DNA from: Ifrita kowaldi
Taxonomy: Eukaryota; Chordata; Aves; Passeriformes; Cinclosomatidae
Assembly (NCBI GenBank): GCA_013398055.1
Contig: VZRS01009720.1
Span: 62,001 to 126,000, forward strand
Length of the DNA stretch: 64,000 nucleotides
Direction of reading: 5' to 3'
Positions 1 to 12,719 of this stretch are shown here, piece after piece; the stretch's first letter is position 1, and every line of letters starts with the position of its first letter. Under the pieces are notes generated by a model that saw nothing but the letters and a program-made list of their open reading frames with translations, was not told the DNA's origin and made no database searches. The translations under genes were made by a program, and so were the position numbers.

Positions 1-2150
1 CACACCCAGCAGCAAATTTTAGGAAATCTGCAAACTCAGGTGTTAGATAACTTCACATGTCCAGGGCTGATGGCACAGGAGCTGCTAGGAGCTCTAGGGA
101 TGTCTGTTCTACTTTTACAGAACATCTGAAGGCTTCAGGTGGGATGGGAAGGCGCAGTCCTGGGTTGGGACACGTCTCTATGTGATGCACAAGGGTGAGA
201 GAAAACCCAAATACTTCCAGACCAAAGAGCACTGTGACTAGGGCAGGGACTTTACTTGTGGAGCAAAGTGCTTAAGTTTAGACCTGGAAACACTCGCCAG
301 CAAGTGACTCAGACTCACGGGTGCCCATGGCACTGTGTCCACCCTCGGCACAAAAGAGATGTGAAATACTCCGATCAGGCTCCTGAAGCAACAAGGACAT
401 CCCTGCGCTGGGGACCAGAGTCAGGAATTACCTTTGGGTGCTCCCTGGCTGGATGGATAAAGTGGTTTCTCCTCTCTCAGCTCAGTGGGTGATCTCCAGT
501 AGTCCCTCCAGCCAGGCTGTCCAGTCCCTACCCTGCCAGCACTGCCAACACTGTGCCAGAGCAGTGGGAACTGACAACTGTGTAGTTACACTGAAGACAA
601 CTGGAATAAGGGGATATAAAACTGCATACCAGGAGTAAGGGCTGCACTACCCATGAACAAAGCAGGAGGAACACTGACTGACATGTAAGGGGATAACACG
701 TTTTACGGGTGAAAATACCTGCAACTGTACAATGTTTTTGGTAATGTTAAAGTGATTTGCAGGCAGAATAAAGGCGTGATGGAGAGTGGTGTATGGGTCA
801 CAATCACATACAAACACAGCACTGGTGTCTGAAATGCTGAGCCTAAAGAGCTCAGTCTCCAAAGATTTCACCATCAGGAAGGTAACCATGAAAAGTACTA
901 AATAATGAAGTACTATTGGGGGTTGCCCAGTAACTGAGAGTGCAATAGTCTAATGCTTTTTCTGTGAGCTTGTACTTGGGTAAATATTTAGGCTTTTAAA
1001 GCTTTAAATGACAGGAGTCATTGCATAGGGACACTCTGTGCAAAGCCCTGGACTATGTTTACTCACAGATGGTCTATTACTTATAGGGTCCTGTAACGTA
1101 TTTTCAGTTCGTACAGTCCTTGTGCAGACTGCAGACAGAGGTGACGTTTGGGTTCGGTGATGAGCCAGTCTCTCCTTGGACCAAATTCACAAAGATTGGC
1201 TTCCAAAAAGCCCTGGACAACCACAGCTCTTGGTCAAGAGGCGTGAGACTGTGATACCTCAAACAGGCCTGGACTGCCCTATTTCATTGCAGCCAGATGG
1301 TTTTGGTCATGCTTTGGTTTTCTTTTGTAAGACACAAATTAGATTCTTACTGAAACAGGCTGGTAAGGCTTCAAAGCAAGAGAGGAGAAAAAAGAAGTAA
1401 AAAGAAGAAAGGAAATATTTCCTAGCCATGAGAAACACCCAGAGGCCGAGGTAAGAGGACTTACTGTGAGCAAGTGGGTATTAGTGCCTTCTGCTGACAG
1501 AGGCAGCACTAAGTGGGCATCCTGTCTGGCTGCACAGCCTCTGACTGCCCAGCAAGCAGCAATCTCAAATAAATATTTCCATCTCCTAGGCAAGAAGATT
1601 GCCCCCTTGCTTGTGTGGCAGCGGCTCCGTCCCTGAGCAGACTGTGGCTGGCCGAGGCTGCCTCGGAGCACCCACACAAACTGCGCACGAACTGCGGCTC
1701 AGGCGTGGCCGGAGCGAGAGCAGAGCCCCCTCAGGGCTGTCTCGCACCTCGATGCTGCCACCTGGCCTCAGCAGCAGTGCCCCCAGCGAGCGCGGGGTAA
1801 AGACGCCGGGGTTTGTCCCCAGGAGATTTAACAGGAGATGTATTGTGGATAAGGGAAACAAGACATTTAGATGGGCAACAGACGTGTAGGAGAAAGGAGA
1901 AGGGGGTGGACACCACAACTCCGTTCACTCACAGACACCACAGGGCTCCTCTGCAGTGCGGGGCTGCTGGTTTCCATCCGTCTGCCAGACTGCAGAAGGG
2001 CTCAGTACTCCCCTCTGTACAGGGTGGTCACTGACCCCACTGGACTTTGAATCAGAGAGCAAAAGAGATTAGCAAGACACTGTGCGATCCTTTACTGAAA
2101 GCCCCAGTAAAATAACGAGATTAAATAACAAGACGATCTGAGTAGTGGAA
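1..2150. other. Sequence downstream of ADIRF, no gene recognised
   Basis: I see no exon with a recognisable protein and matching splice sites in this stretch. Open frames are short and overlap on both strands. The only distinctive part is a CpG-rich patch at about 1610-1815, listed separately. A gene beyond the left edge could still have a UTR or regulatory DNA here. Confidence 0.5.
1610..1815. promoter_or_regulatory. Small CpG-rich patch
   Basis: This roughly 200-base stretch is clearly richer in G+C and in CG dinucleotides than its surroundings, which are CG-poor like most of the window. It could be a small CpG island, such as the promoter of a neighbouring gene or non-coding transcript, or simply a GC-rich relic. 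Open frames cross it on both strands, but none gives a protein I recognise. Confidence 0.3.
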
Positions 2151-2163
2151 ATCTTACAGTACC

Positions 2164-2169
2164 TTTATT
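2164..2169 (-). terminator. ADIRF: Polyadenylation signal of ADIRF
   Basis: TTTATT on the plus strand reads AATAAA on the minus strand. It lies 426 bases past the ADIRF stop codon and implies a 3' UTR of about 0.43-0.45 kb, with cleavage near 2145-2155. I found no better signal nearer the stop codon, but this choice is inferred. Confidence 0.5.
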
Positions 2170-2594
2170 TATCTTAATCTAAAAATACAGAGGATGGGAA
2201 CAAACAAACAACTGACAAGAAATATAACCTCAGCTTAACTTTTGGAAGTTGACTCAGTTTCATCACATGAATGTTCTGGTGTCCTAATTATGAACAGTTT
2301 CACTGGCTTTGTAAATACACTCAGCAAATGTGGCAATAATCACTGAGCTGTTGTAAGAGCAGGGCAACAGCATTACCGAAACCTTTTCAGCCATGTTGAC
2401 GACTGTGAGCAGATGTACTAAAAGACATTTTTTCTAAGTAAAGGATGAGGGGGACCTTCTGCCTTAAAAATTCGTATTTGAAGAGAACAAAATTATCCAG
2501 ATATCGAACAGCTTTCATTTTTCTACACAAAGAAGTAGAGAATTGCAGACCAAAGAGAGGTTTATACAAGCAGTACTGCCGACTTAAATTAGCA

Positions 2595-2701
2595 TCATTT
2601 TTTAAATCCACATTTTTTCCCAAAGCCAGACATTGCTTCTGCAGCTTGTCCGGTCACTTTTTCTACTCCATCTTGTGCCCTCTTGGAAGCCTTGTCAAAA
2701 G
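2595..2701 (-). CDS. ADIRF: ADIRF coding exon 3
   Basis: It encodes residues 42-76 and the stop codon TGA (2595-2597). The acceptor is TCTTGCAG. The C-terminal GFGKKCGFKK corresponds to the most conserved end of the family. Confidence 0.88.
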
Positions 2702-5283
2702 CTGCAAGAGAGGGAAAAGATAAACAGAAAGTTGGAAAAAGGCAACATGGGTCAATACTTAAGATGGAAGAGAGATGTGAAAATAATTAGACTACAAAAA
2801 AAGGTAGTGATATATCTCTAAAAAAGATTTTGGATATTTTTCTGCCTCCCCATCTAACATCAGCACATGCCCAAGCCTGCCCTTCTCGTCACATCCATGG
2901 AGCTGTGGCAGGTGTCAGCTCTAAGGGGATACTGCCAATGCATTTTGGCTTTCATGAAATATTTTAGACCCCAACATTGCTAATTCACCCCTCATACTTA
3001 GAATATTATCAAATTATTACCAAAACAAATCAGCCTAGGTTTTAGTTTAACTTGTTCCCAATCCCCAGCTGCAAGATGCCAACACTTTCTAGACAGCACC
3101 TTTTCTCCTGCAGGATCAGTAATGTTCGACCCCAGCTGCTGCCGTGGCAGGTGCTGAGATCCAGTGTAGGGCTGGACCTGGACAGACCCCTGCCCTCAGG
3201 GCCGGGGTGGGGAGAGCAAGATGTAATAAAGAGTTACTTAATCCTCTAGAAAGAAGAGCTGTTAACACAAGTTTTCTGAACAAGAGGCCAGTGTCTGAAT
3301 GCAGTGCATGAGACTTGGTGGCCAGGGAGTGTCAGATACTGTCTTCCAGTACCTGTGTGGACCTACTAAGCAACAGATCTTGAAATCCTTTCATGAGATT
3401 TATAAAATTTGTTATAAAAATGTTATAATTGTTATAAAATGTTAAAGGTTATATAAAGTTGTCACTGAAACCAAGGACTTTCAGGCTGAGAACACCTGTG
3501 GGACAGAGGAGAATCAGCACTGGCCGCTTCTGGCTTGTGTTGAGCTGCTCCGTCTTGATTTGAACGCCATTGCTCCTACCTTTCTGGCTTGCATCTGTAA
3601 TCTGGTTGACTGCATCCTGAGTGGCCTGTCCCAATGTGTTTGCTGTAATTAAGGTAAAACAAAATCAAAATAATTTCCAGCTGTTGCCAGTTCTGGTTAC
3701 AGGAATTCCGTACGCCAGTCAGCTTTCTGCAGGCCTGCAGCAGGCTGTGCCCCTGGCAAGTGCCCAGGCTGGTACAGAGCAGGCTGAGGCTGTGCCCTTC
3801 ACTGGTGGGCACCCTGGGAACTGTGTGCTGCCAGAGCAGCTTGCTCCCAGACCAGCGCTCACCTGGCACCTATGGTCAGCTGAGCAAATCGATGGCAGAT
3901 AAGCAGGAGATAAAGAAGCAAAGATTAGCAGTGAGTTGGAATGATGACATTTAGCTGCAAGCTGCTTATTTAACACTACACTTGCTTTTATTGATTTTTC
4001 TCCCTTATTATGCTTGGGGCAGGTTGGCCATCTAATGTGCATTTTCTCTGTGGGCCATTTGGGAATAGGGCCTGTTCTAAAATGGAAACAAATGCGTTAA
4101 ACAGAGCAGGACAGGAGAAGGGAGATTTTTACAAACAAGATATGAATAGAGGAAGAGGAGCAGAAACTAGAAACATAACAGATCAACTCCAGAATATGAA
4201 ATACTAAAAATGTGAGATGCCTTGTGATTTGTAAGATAGCTGATCGTTTATGAAACACCAAAGTGCCCCCTCAGTGGCATCAATATATTCAGGATGCAGC
4301 AAAGGCTATTTTGTTTTTCAGAAAGGAGTCCTGCTATGTTTGTGGGGCTACTACACATTTGTCCCCAGATGTATGGAAACTTGCTGTAACTTCAATATAA
4401 TCAATGATGTTACTCATATATTTCAGCTTTACAATGAAGTGTTTGCAGGAGCAGAATCCAGAACCATATTTGATCAAATTATACGCTACTGGGAAAGAGC
4501 TGCATGCAAACACAGTAGGGAATATACTATAAAAAGCTAGTATAAGCTATATACATTTTGCAATTTTTCATTTGAAGGAAAAGCTTTCATGGTTTGCATT
4601 GAAAATTTGGTTTCCAATGCCCAGTGCTAATGACAACAGTGCTTGGCCTTACATCATGGGCATTGCTATGATAGAAATGTGCATACAGAGTTTTTAAAAC
4701 CTGCAGAGTGTGGTGATTACTGCTGAAGAACACAACAGAAACATGTTCTATACATTACAAACTATCCATTGCAATGTAGTTATATTACCAGAAGGCACTG
4801 ACAGGCCAAGTGGCAAATGTTAATCAAAGGTTAACTCCAACTTACTAAAAGAAGAGCAGATTAAAAACCACAGCAGAGCATAAGGAAAGACCACCCTGAG
4901 CAAAGCAAATGCTAAATACAGAAGGTTATTATCACCAAAAGAAGGCTTTACTACTCTAAAAACATTAAGTTTAATGTTTTGGACAACATTGGACAATGCT
5001 CAGGAGACACAGAGGGAGAAGTGGGTGGGTGGGTTGAGGCAGCTTTGAGAGCCATGGCCAGCCTGTGGTCTTCTCCAGGTGATGGCCAAAACTTGCAAAG
5101 TGGAGAAAAAAGAGGAAGCTGTGTCCTGCTAGCACGGATGCAGCTACCGGTTGTGGTATTTCTGAGTGAAAGCAGCGACTAAGACCCCCTCCAAACATAC
5201 AACAGTATTTAATCTTTCTTACCAGCATCTTTTGCTGCACCTTCAGCTTGTTCCTTCAGTCCCTGGAAGCTTTTACCTGACAT
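2595..5283 (-). CDS. ADIRF: Adipogenesis regulatory factor (ADIRF), complete, 3 exons
   Basis: The coding exons are 5223-5283, 3580-3642 and 2595-2701, all minus strand. Both introns have GT/AG ends and are phase 1. The joined product is 76 residues, the same length as human ADIRF (APM2/C10orf116). It starts MSGKSFQGLKEQAEGAAKDA and ends GFGKKCGFKK, against GIGKKFGLLK in human. Residues 32-64 form three consecutive 11-residue amphipathic units (V32-A42, F43-G53, V54-A64), rich in Ala, Lys, Gln and Asp with no membrane segment. In mammals this small, mainly nuclear protein is reported to promote adipocyte differentiation through PPARG and C/EBP-alpha; that role is transferred by homology. The start codon has A at -3. 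Its position next to SNCG on the same strand matches human synteny and supports the call. Confidence 0.9.
2702..3579 (-). other. ADIRF: ADIRF intron 2
   Basis: This is a phase-1 intron of 878 bases. It contains a short AT-rich patch (about 3399-3455) in which GTTATAA recurs four times. I see nothing else. Confidence 0.8.
3580..3642 (-). CDS. ADIRF: ADIRF coding exon 2
   Basis: This 63-base exon encodes residues 21-41, ending DASQK. The acceptor is ATTACAG and the donor GTAGG. Both flanking introns are phase 1, so skipping the exon would keep the reading frame. Confidence 0.87.
3643..5222 (-). other. ADIRF: ADIRF intron 1
   Basis: This is a phase-1 intron of 1580 bases. No additional exon or repeat family is recognised. 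Confidence 0.8.
5223..5283 (-). CDS. ADIRF: ADIRF coding exon 1
   Basis: It encodes residues 1-20 and the first base of codon 21. The ATG is at 5281-5283 and the donor GTAAG begins at 5222. The sequence matches the N-terminus of mammalian ADIRF, with LK-Q-EG spaced alike. Confidence 0.88.
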
Positions 5284-5382
5284 TGTGGCTTCTGACACCT
5301 GTTAAAAGTCCTCTCCTTTGATAAAAGTGAGCACTTGGTGATGTATAGCACACTATGTGATAGTGTCCTGACTTCTTGTGGT

Positions 5383-5388
5383 TTTATA
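5383..5388 (-). promoter_or_regulatory. ADIRF: Candidate TATA box of ADIRF
   Basis: The minus strand reads TGTATAAAAC here, a good TATA-box match, about 100 bases upstream of the ATG. It would place the transcription start near 5355 and give a 5' UTR of about 70 bases with no extra exon. This is inferred from sequence and spacing only. Confidence 0.45.
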
Positions 5389-8300
5389 CATCTGCCAGGA
5401 GAGCTGCAGATTCTTTTGGGGGTGACTGGTACAATGGGTGGAGTTCAAATGTGAGGAATGAGAGCTGAAAATAGAGAAAAGCTGTTTATTCACCCTCCCT
5501 GATGAGAGGGTGTGCCCAGATTGAGATTTTTGCTCCATTGCACGGTCTTTGTTAATTTGTGGGGTTTGGTTTTTTTAACCAAAACTGCAAAAAAACCTGT
5601 TCCGCCATCACAGGCAGAGGAAAGCCACTGAACTGAGCTTTACAGAGTGCTGGAAAACTACTGAAGTGCAGTGTGTGGGCATGGCCAGCTTTCGTCCCCG
5701 CCGGGCCGACCTCCTTCTCCTTCCTTCAGTCCCTGAGCAGACCCCCATGAGAACAGAAACCAGCCCAAACTTGTTTCTGTTTTTAGAAGTTTTAATCACA
5801 ATCCCCTTTTCTTGTCAGGTGGGATAATGTTGGATGGGGAGAGTTGTAATTTATGTGTATTTTTATAAGAAACTGCCAATCTGGGCATCTTTCCAGTTGC
5901 CTGCTCAAGGTGGATTGCAAATCCCATCATCACAGAAGGCCTTGCCTGGGTGAGGCAGGTAACCAGTGCCAGCACTAGCAGTTCTCAGGGGAAGGGGAAA
6001 AAAAAAGAAGCCAAATTAACAAACCCACATTTTCCTAATGTGGCTTTGTGGTAAGATGCTTTTAGTTCAGAAATTATGTTTAAAGTCCCTTCCTTTCCTA
6101 GCATCACCACATTAATAAAAGTTTCTGGCTTTAACCTCTGGCATTTCCCAGGTTTCCACTAGCCCTTGGAGTTTATATTTCCTGCCATCAATCCCCAGTA
6201 AAAAGGTACTTTGTACAAGTAAACTATTGGCAGAGTCAGGAGCCAAATGTCTCTCCAGTTTTGTGGGGTCTGGGCTCCTCATTGCCATTTTCTGGGGTAC
6301 AAAGTGTCTCTGTTCAGATGGCCACACTCGTACCCGTATTCGTCTTCCTGAGCAAAGATTTGTGTTGGTAAACAGGCATGAGAACAAGATGCCACAGATG
6401 AACTAGGGTGGGCACTGACAGTTCAGGGCCTCATTAGTACCCAAGTGAGGGAGGTTACAGAAAACAAGGTTCCGTGCACTCCTCTGCCGCTCCTATTCTG
6501 CCTGTCATTTCAGAGAGCCCTTGTCAACTTTTGCACCACTCCTTTGTTATTTCAAACAGCAATCCTCTTTCCCCCTCAACGGGTCAATTAGACTTTTAAT
6601 TATATATTCACATCAGGGATCTTTTTCAATTCCTTGCTGATTTCTTTCCTGGAATGATTTTCTTACTTGAATTTGCAAAAACTCAGATAAAAAGACACCC
6701 AGTATTGTGGGGCTCTGGCATTTTTTGAATCAAATCACTAACACAGACCTACTTATTTTTCTTGCCCAAACCTGACAACACAGCTACAGCAAAGCCACAC
6801 CAAAAAGGCGGATTTCAGCTGTTCTCAGCTCCTTAGCCAGGTAGATTAACTTTGTGTGGAGTGTGAGTGAAAGGAAGGAAGAGGCTTTCCGGAATCCACC
6901 AGGCAGCTTGTCACAGCTTGAGAGGAGGTGTGCCCAGGCTTCAGCAGCAAATACCTTCCAGCTGCCTTACCAGCTTGTTTCCACTGCTGGGTTTTCAGTG
7001 CAAGGGCCCTGCAGGTGCTGGCTGGGATAGGCTGCCTGAAAGGGACACCAGGAGTTTGGGGGAGCATTTAAAACTGACACACGCTTACATTAAGCATTAA
7101 ACGTGCACCACATTGGAGCAATATTTTATAGACTCCTAATCAGTTCAGGTAAATGTTGCTCTCTAATTCTGCTCCAATACCTACCTAGATTTCCCCAGCT
7201 CCAACTATTATTCTTCCAAGTGGAAACCTCTGTTTAGCACTTCGGACTCAATATGGGTCTCTGATCTGTGCCACTGCTTGCTTTACGTCCTGCTTAAAAC
7301 ATTAGGTAGCATGAATTCCTGAGTAAACCCACACTGCTGACAGCATGACTCCTTATCTAATGTAACCTTAGCATTAATATCATTATCCTGGTTCCAAACT
7401 GAAAAAAAGAAAAGTGAGCAAATTACCCTTGCCCAAATTGACATGGCATCACCATTATAATGCAGCCCAGAGCAGAGGGAAGAGGGACATTTGTATATTA
7501 TTTATTCCGTATGGTGGGACTAACAATCTGTGCAGCAGGTGGCTGGTTAAATCAGAGTGCTCAAAAATGAGGCTTTGAAAGAGTGGAAAGTTAGCTTGGA
7601 CTTTTGCTCCATTCAGCTGTTGGTATCTGCTGAGACTGCAGGTAGAAATCCTGGTTAATGCCAGCTGGGGCAGGTACCACAGTGTGCAGGCACAGCCACG
7701 TGCCAAGGTGCCCCCAGGATTTCAGACTATTCCAAAAGTTACTCCACCTGGTAATGCCAGGGTGCATCGCTGCCATTGGCCTGGACCAAAAGTTTAGAAG
7801 TGTCACACCCCCAGCAGCACTGTCTGCTCACCTCTGACATGTGACTTGTCTGACACTCTTCTCTCTGTCTGAGTCCTTGGGCTTTCTCTCCACGTTCTGC
7901 ACCTTCACAGTCTGCTGCTTGTGATGAGCAGTTTGGGGAAAAGAAACCCAGAACTGATTCCTTCAGTGCTAGGAGTGCTCCACTACCCATGGCCCTGCAA
8001 ATGGCAACTCCAAACATGCAGCCCAAAAAGCTGTGAGTTAAATCTAAAGCACCACAGGGAAATTAGAAATTGTTCTGGTTTCCTTTCCTTTCAGACATCT
8101 TCTGTGGCATCTTTGAGCACCCTCTCATATATCAGTAATGTGAGCCCTTCTGTTTTATCACCTGATGAAGGTGAGAAGTAATTAATCAGAGCTAGAGCTT
8201 ATGTTTTACACATGAAAATGGGTGAGGTTAGTCAAGTAGTATTGAAATTTATTTGGGTTGTCTTAAATTTTAATTTTACCGGAGTTGGGATTTATAGACA

Positions 8301-11300
8301 GGTTTGGTGTCCATCAGCAAGGCAAATGCAATGATGTGTCAGGGCTAAGACGTTCTACTCAGATTACTCCAGAAGTTTACAAAGTGTGCAGTGTTCAGCA
8401 TTTGCAGCTGCTGAAAGAGACTGATACTAGTGTGGAAGGGATGTGATGTTTACATCATGAAACAGAACTGTTTTAAGAAATGCAATGGTTTGCTCATAAA
8501 TAGAAATAATTATCGTAAGTCATAGGTTAGTCATTTAGAAGATCAAGCTAAAGTTGTTCTAATTAAGTTAAATTAGCTGTTCAGTTCAAATATTGATATA
8601 CAGTTCTGGGAGAAAATTAGGTTTAACTGATTCATCCTTTACACAGGTAGTAACATCCCCCAGGAACCATCAGTCAGCTCTGCTTCAAAGCATGAGGTCA
8701 ATGTAAGGCCAGTGCAAATGGAGTTCTTTACCGTCTGCTTTCTCAATCTTGAGGTAACATCCAGGTGAAGTGTCAAGTTTCTACCGCCTTCTGGAGCACC
8801 TGAAACCATGCTTAAATGCTGGGATTGCTGTCCATGGTGTCTCATGATGTCCTGCAGATTCAGGACTAGAAAAGACAAAAAAAAAATTGCCAGGTCTTTC
8901 AGGTCTTTAACTTGGAAAGGGTAGGAAGATGAGCAAGGCTTGACTCCCACCTTAAAATCTGGCATGGGACTGAGGAAACAAATAACTGGTCCTATCCCAG
9001 GAGTGGCTGGCTGGGAAAGCTGAGAATGTGAGCTGGGATGTAGTGTATTCTGGGGAGCTGTGTATATTTTCTAGGCACACTGAGAGGAAGGAATGCTGTG
9101 GCCCTGCCCTTCTGGCACACAGCTGTGCTGCCCACCCCACGTGGGCTTAGTGGAAGGGGAAGGGTGGAGAAGTGGAGCTGCCTCGCATGCTGAGATCCAC
9201 GTGCCAAAGCTTGACAGAGAAACTCTGTGCTGCTACAAACTCGTGTGGGTTTGTCTGATATTCAGAAAGCTCAGTTTTAATCTGAGCTTTTTCTGCTATG
9301 CTGTTAACAGTATGGAGTATTTTCTTGTGATTTGGTAGGGTTTCAGTGCATTTATGAAACAGTTAAGCAGAGTTTCAGTGTGTCAAAGAGGTGAGAATGT
9401 GATTTTATAGAGAACACTATTAAAAAACCAGCCCTTCAGTTTTTAATTGGGTGCTCTGTGAGTTCAGTTTTAGGGCATGCATTATGCAGACACAAAAATA
9501 GGACTTTCAAATGAAGTGGGATTTAAAGTGTATTATTACCTGATTTGCATTTAAATTAGTGGAATGCTGTTTGGGATATTCTGTAGAGAGCCACTGCTTC
9601 CTCTTCTTCATTCCAGACAGACATCTTTGAAAAATCAGGCCCTGCATGCCCTTCAGCCCTTGGCTAGGCCGTAATTGGGGGGAGCTCTCAAAGGCTGCAA
9701 GCTCTATCAGAATAAATCACTTAATAAAGCTTAACTGCAGTTTTACATGGTAAGGAAGTTTTGCTGTTACAAGGGGAAAAAGTGGTTTTCAGCACTTCGT
9801 TGGTCACTTGCATGGCGAGGTTGATGCAACACTTGGCAGCAGCTGCTCCTGGCTCGTTGGATCCCCTCAGAGGTCAGAGTGTGAGTGCCCAGAGTCGTCA
9901 CTGGGGACAGACAGTGGCCACACTGTGCCTGGCACTGGGTGCTGTCTCACCTCAGTGGGATTAAATTAACAGCTTGTGTGACAGTGGTATCACATGGACA
10001 AAGTCCACTTAAATAATTCACAGGGTGGGATGAGTAAAAGAAATACTTGATCACCCAGACCGTGACCTGTCAGCAAAAAATGATTTTGCTAGTGTTTGCT
10101 TCCCTCAGCATTTACCTGGGGCAGGGAGTGCCAGCACTTCCGTAGTGAAAGCACCTTCTGTGGGATGTTTCTGAAGCATCTCCTCCATCATTCCACTTTT
10201 CACTTTCCTTCCATCACCTCTCATTACACTTGCCTGAATACTTATTGAAAGCACAGACTTCTTTTCCATGCAACAAGCCAAGCAGACATACAACAAAGTT
10301 TGGTTGAATAATTAATAGACAATATTTTGTCTCTTTTATGAAAGACCCTTCTACTTCAGAAGAAACAAGTCTTCACTTTTCTTACCTCTGACAAGGGTAG
10401 CTCAGACCTCTGGCTTCTGCTCCCTCCAGCTGGGTGACAGCCAGTCTGAGGAAGGGACAGGGAGGAAATAGAGGCTCACTGAGCCATTGCATGGGCACAG
10501 CACTGTCCTGTTCCTACTCACCGACACAGGGTACTCATGTGGGAGGAAACTGCATGTCCTGCTGTCTGTCTCCAAGACTTGTGGTTGCCTGTGCAAGATG
10601 CATAAACACTCTCTGGGCTCTGGCTGGCACGGGACTAGACCAAGCCTGTGCAGGGACTGCACCAGGGAAGTGCTGAATGCCCGTCCAGCTTGGGCCCAGA
10701 GCAGTGCTCTCCCATGTGAGAGGCAGGCAAGTGCAGAGGCAGATCTTCAGGCAGATCTTCACTTTGGTGCCCATATGTTGGGCAGTAGTTGAGCAGTGTT
10801 TTCACTGCCACAGTTCCAGACACAGGTGTGTAAATACTGGTAAAACACTTTCCCTTCCCCAGGGAAGGAAACACAGAGTACTGCATGCCTCCCTCCCAAG
10901 CAGCCATGTAGCTCAGAGTGGCAGAGGTGTCTCCCGGCACTCTTAGCTCAGTAATTATCATTCTCTCCTGGTTTAAGCCCTTGGAATCAGGGGTAAAGCC
11001 TGCTTGAGAGATGGGCATTTGGGGAGCAGCTTACTCCTCCTTTGAGTTACAGCCCGCTCCTCCCTCCCACACATGCCCTACATAGCAAAGGCATTCACCT
11101 CTTTTTTTTTGCAAAACACTTTTGTTTGTATCTCCATAAAGCAAGCTTTTGAGAAAAAGGTTTTTCTGTCTCTCTCTAGCGAGCACTGAGAATAGACTCC
11201 GGCCTCCTGCTGCTGGGCATGAGTACCTCTTTATGTCCTCTTACCTTGGCCTCAATTTTAGTTACTCTGTTTAATTGGCAGATGTTTTGCAGGACATCAG

Positions 11301-12340
11301 AAAACGAGTATGCACATACCAGATACATCTTCCTTTGAGGGGCCTTGTTACCTCTGCTAGGGCTCTTTTGTTCCGTTTCTGTGTTGAGATCAAAGACCCA
11401 CTGGGATGGAAATCCTGTGGTCTCTGCAAGGCAATGCTTTACACGTACTGTTACGCCTGAGAGAGGCTGCCAGCACATTTGCTAGATGCTTCCATGCCAC
11501 AGCAAGTCTCTTCTGTAATACTTTCCGTGGTCATCATCATTAAGCAGCTTAATGAAGATTAATGGTCTGATTTTGAAGCAGTTTAAATCTCAACAGTTTA
11601 CACTGGCTTCTCCTGGATTTGTGGGTGCTCTGCCTGCAGGTAAATAAAAGAATCCATTTTTATACCCATAACTACTGATGTGCTTTAAACTCAGTCCATT
11701 ATTTACAACAATGAGCAGCATTTCCTGCTCTCTACCCTGCTGAATGTGGAAGGTCTCTGCTGCTCTCACTCAGCAGCTGATTTGCAGCCTGACCAAGTGC
11801 TGTAACCAATACCAGCCCCGTGTTCGTGGTGCACCAGGGGATTCTCCTTTGGCACCTGCCCTCACACTCACGCATTTCACAGCAATCCTGCCAGTTCCTG
11901 CCAGCAGCAGTGCAGTTCTGATCAGCTCAGTTGGTGCCCATCACATTTCTTTAATTACCTTCTGGCAGCTTGTTACACCCGGCTGTCAGGGCAGCTGTCT
12001 GGTGCAAACAGAATAAACTGAGCTCAACATCACTTTCACATTCCTTTAAAAAGACTCCTTTCATCCAGTATCATACCCCACATTCTCTCTTAAACATGGC
12101 AAGTATTTAAAAAGTGAAAAATTTGTTTTTTCAGCCCTGAGAGACAGAAAGCCAGCCTACCTACAGAACTGACTTCAGAAATACAATTTTTCATGATTCT
12201 TCATCTCTTACAATATGATTTAAGGCCCTTACAGTTTTGAGATCCTTGTTTTTAATACTGTACTTTCACAGGAAGAATGTCTCAGTTTGGAAGGATCCAC
12301 ATCTAAAACGTGCAAACAAAACTGACAAGACAAAAACCTT
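5389..12340. other. ADIRF-SNCG intergenic region
   Basis: About 7 kb lies between the ADIRF promoter and the SNCG polyadenylation site. It contains short purine and poly-A/T runs. No exon, tRNA or repeat family is recognised. Open frames are short and do not resemble known proteins. Confidence 0.6.
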
Positions 12341-12352
12341 GTTCAAACACTT

Positions 12353-12358
12353 TTTATT
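12353..12358 (-). terminator. SNCG: Polyadenylation signal of SNCG
   Basis: TTTATT on the plus strand is AATAAA on the minus strand. It lies 332 bases past the SNCG stop codon and implies a 3' UTR of about 0.34 kb. Confidence 0.6.
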
Positions 12359-12689
12359 AGTTAAAAAAAAAAATTCCACAATGCCTAGAGATCCCAAGTG
12401 CCAGTGCATATGGATGCAAGACACAGATTAGTGAGTCCAACCAAAATATACAAAGCAACTGGGAGGCCAGGAGGGAGGTTGGGGAAGACACACAGCCCAG
12501 TACACACCTGCACTTTACTTACAATTAGAGGAGTCTGGCTTACATATATTGTACGACTGGTTTATGAGGCAAGTGCAAGACTACAGAGCTGCATGTAGTT
12601 AGTCTACAGACAGTGGGATTTTCCTGTTGTGGTGTCAGCTAATATTTCCATGTATGCTCTTGGAATGGTCTCTTTTGAGCTAGAATTCC

Positions 12690-12719
12690 CTAACTTGATG
12701 GATCACCTTCAACTTCACC
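12690..12719 (-). CDS. SNCG: SNCG coding exon 5 (terminal)
   Basis: The last coding segment is only 30 bases and encodes GEVEGDPSS and the stop codon TAG (12690-12692). The acceptor is TCTCACAG. It continues directly into the 3' UTR. The phase-0 join to exon 4 gives an acidic end, as expected for the family. Confidence 0.82.
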   Translation of the reverse strand, partial: GEVEGDPSS

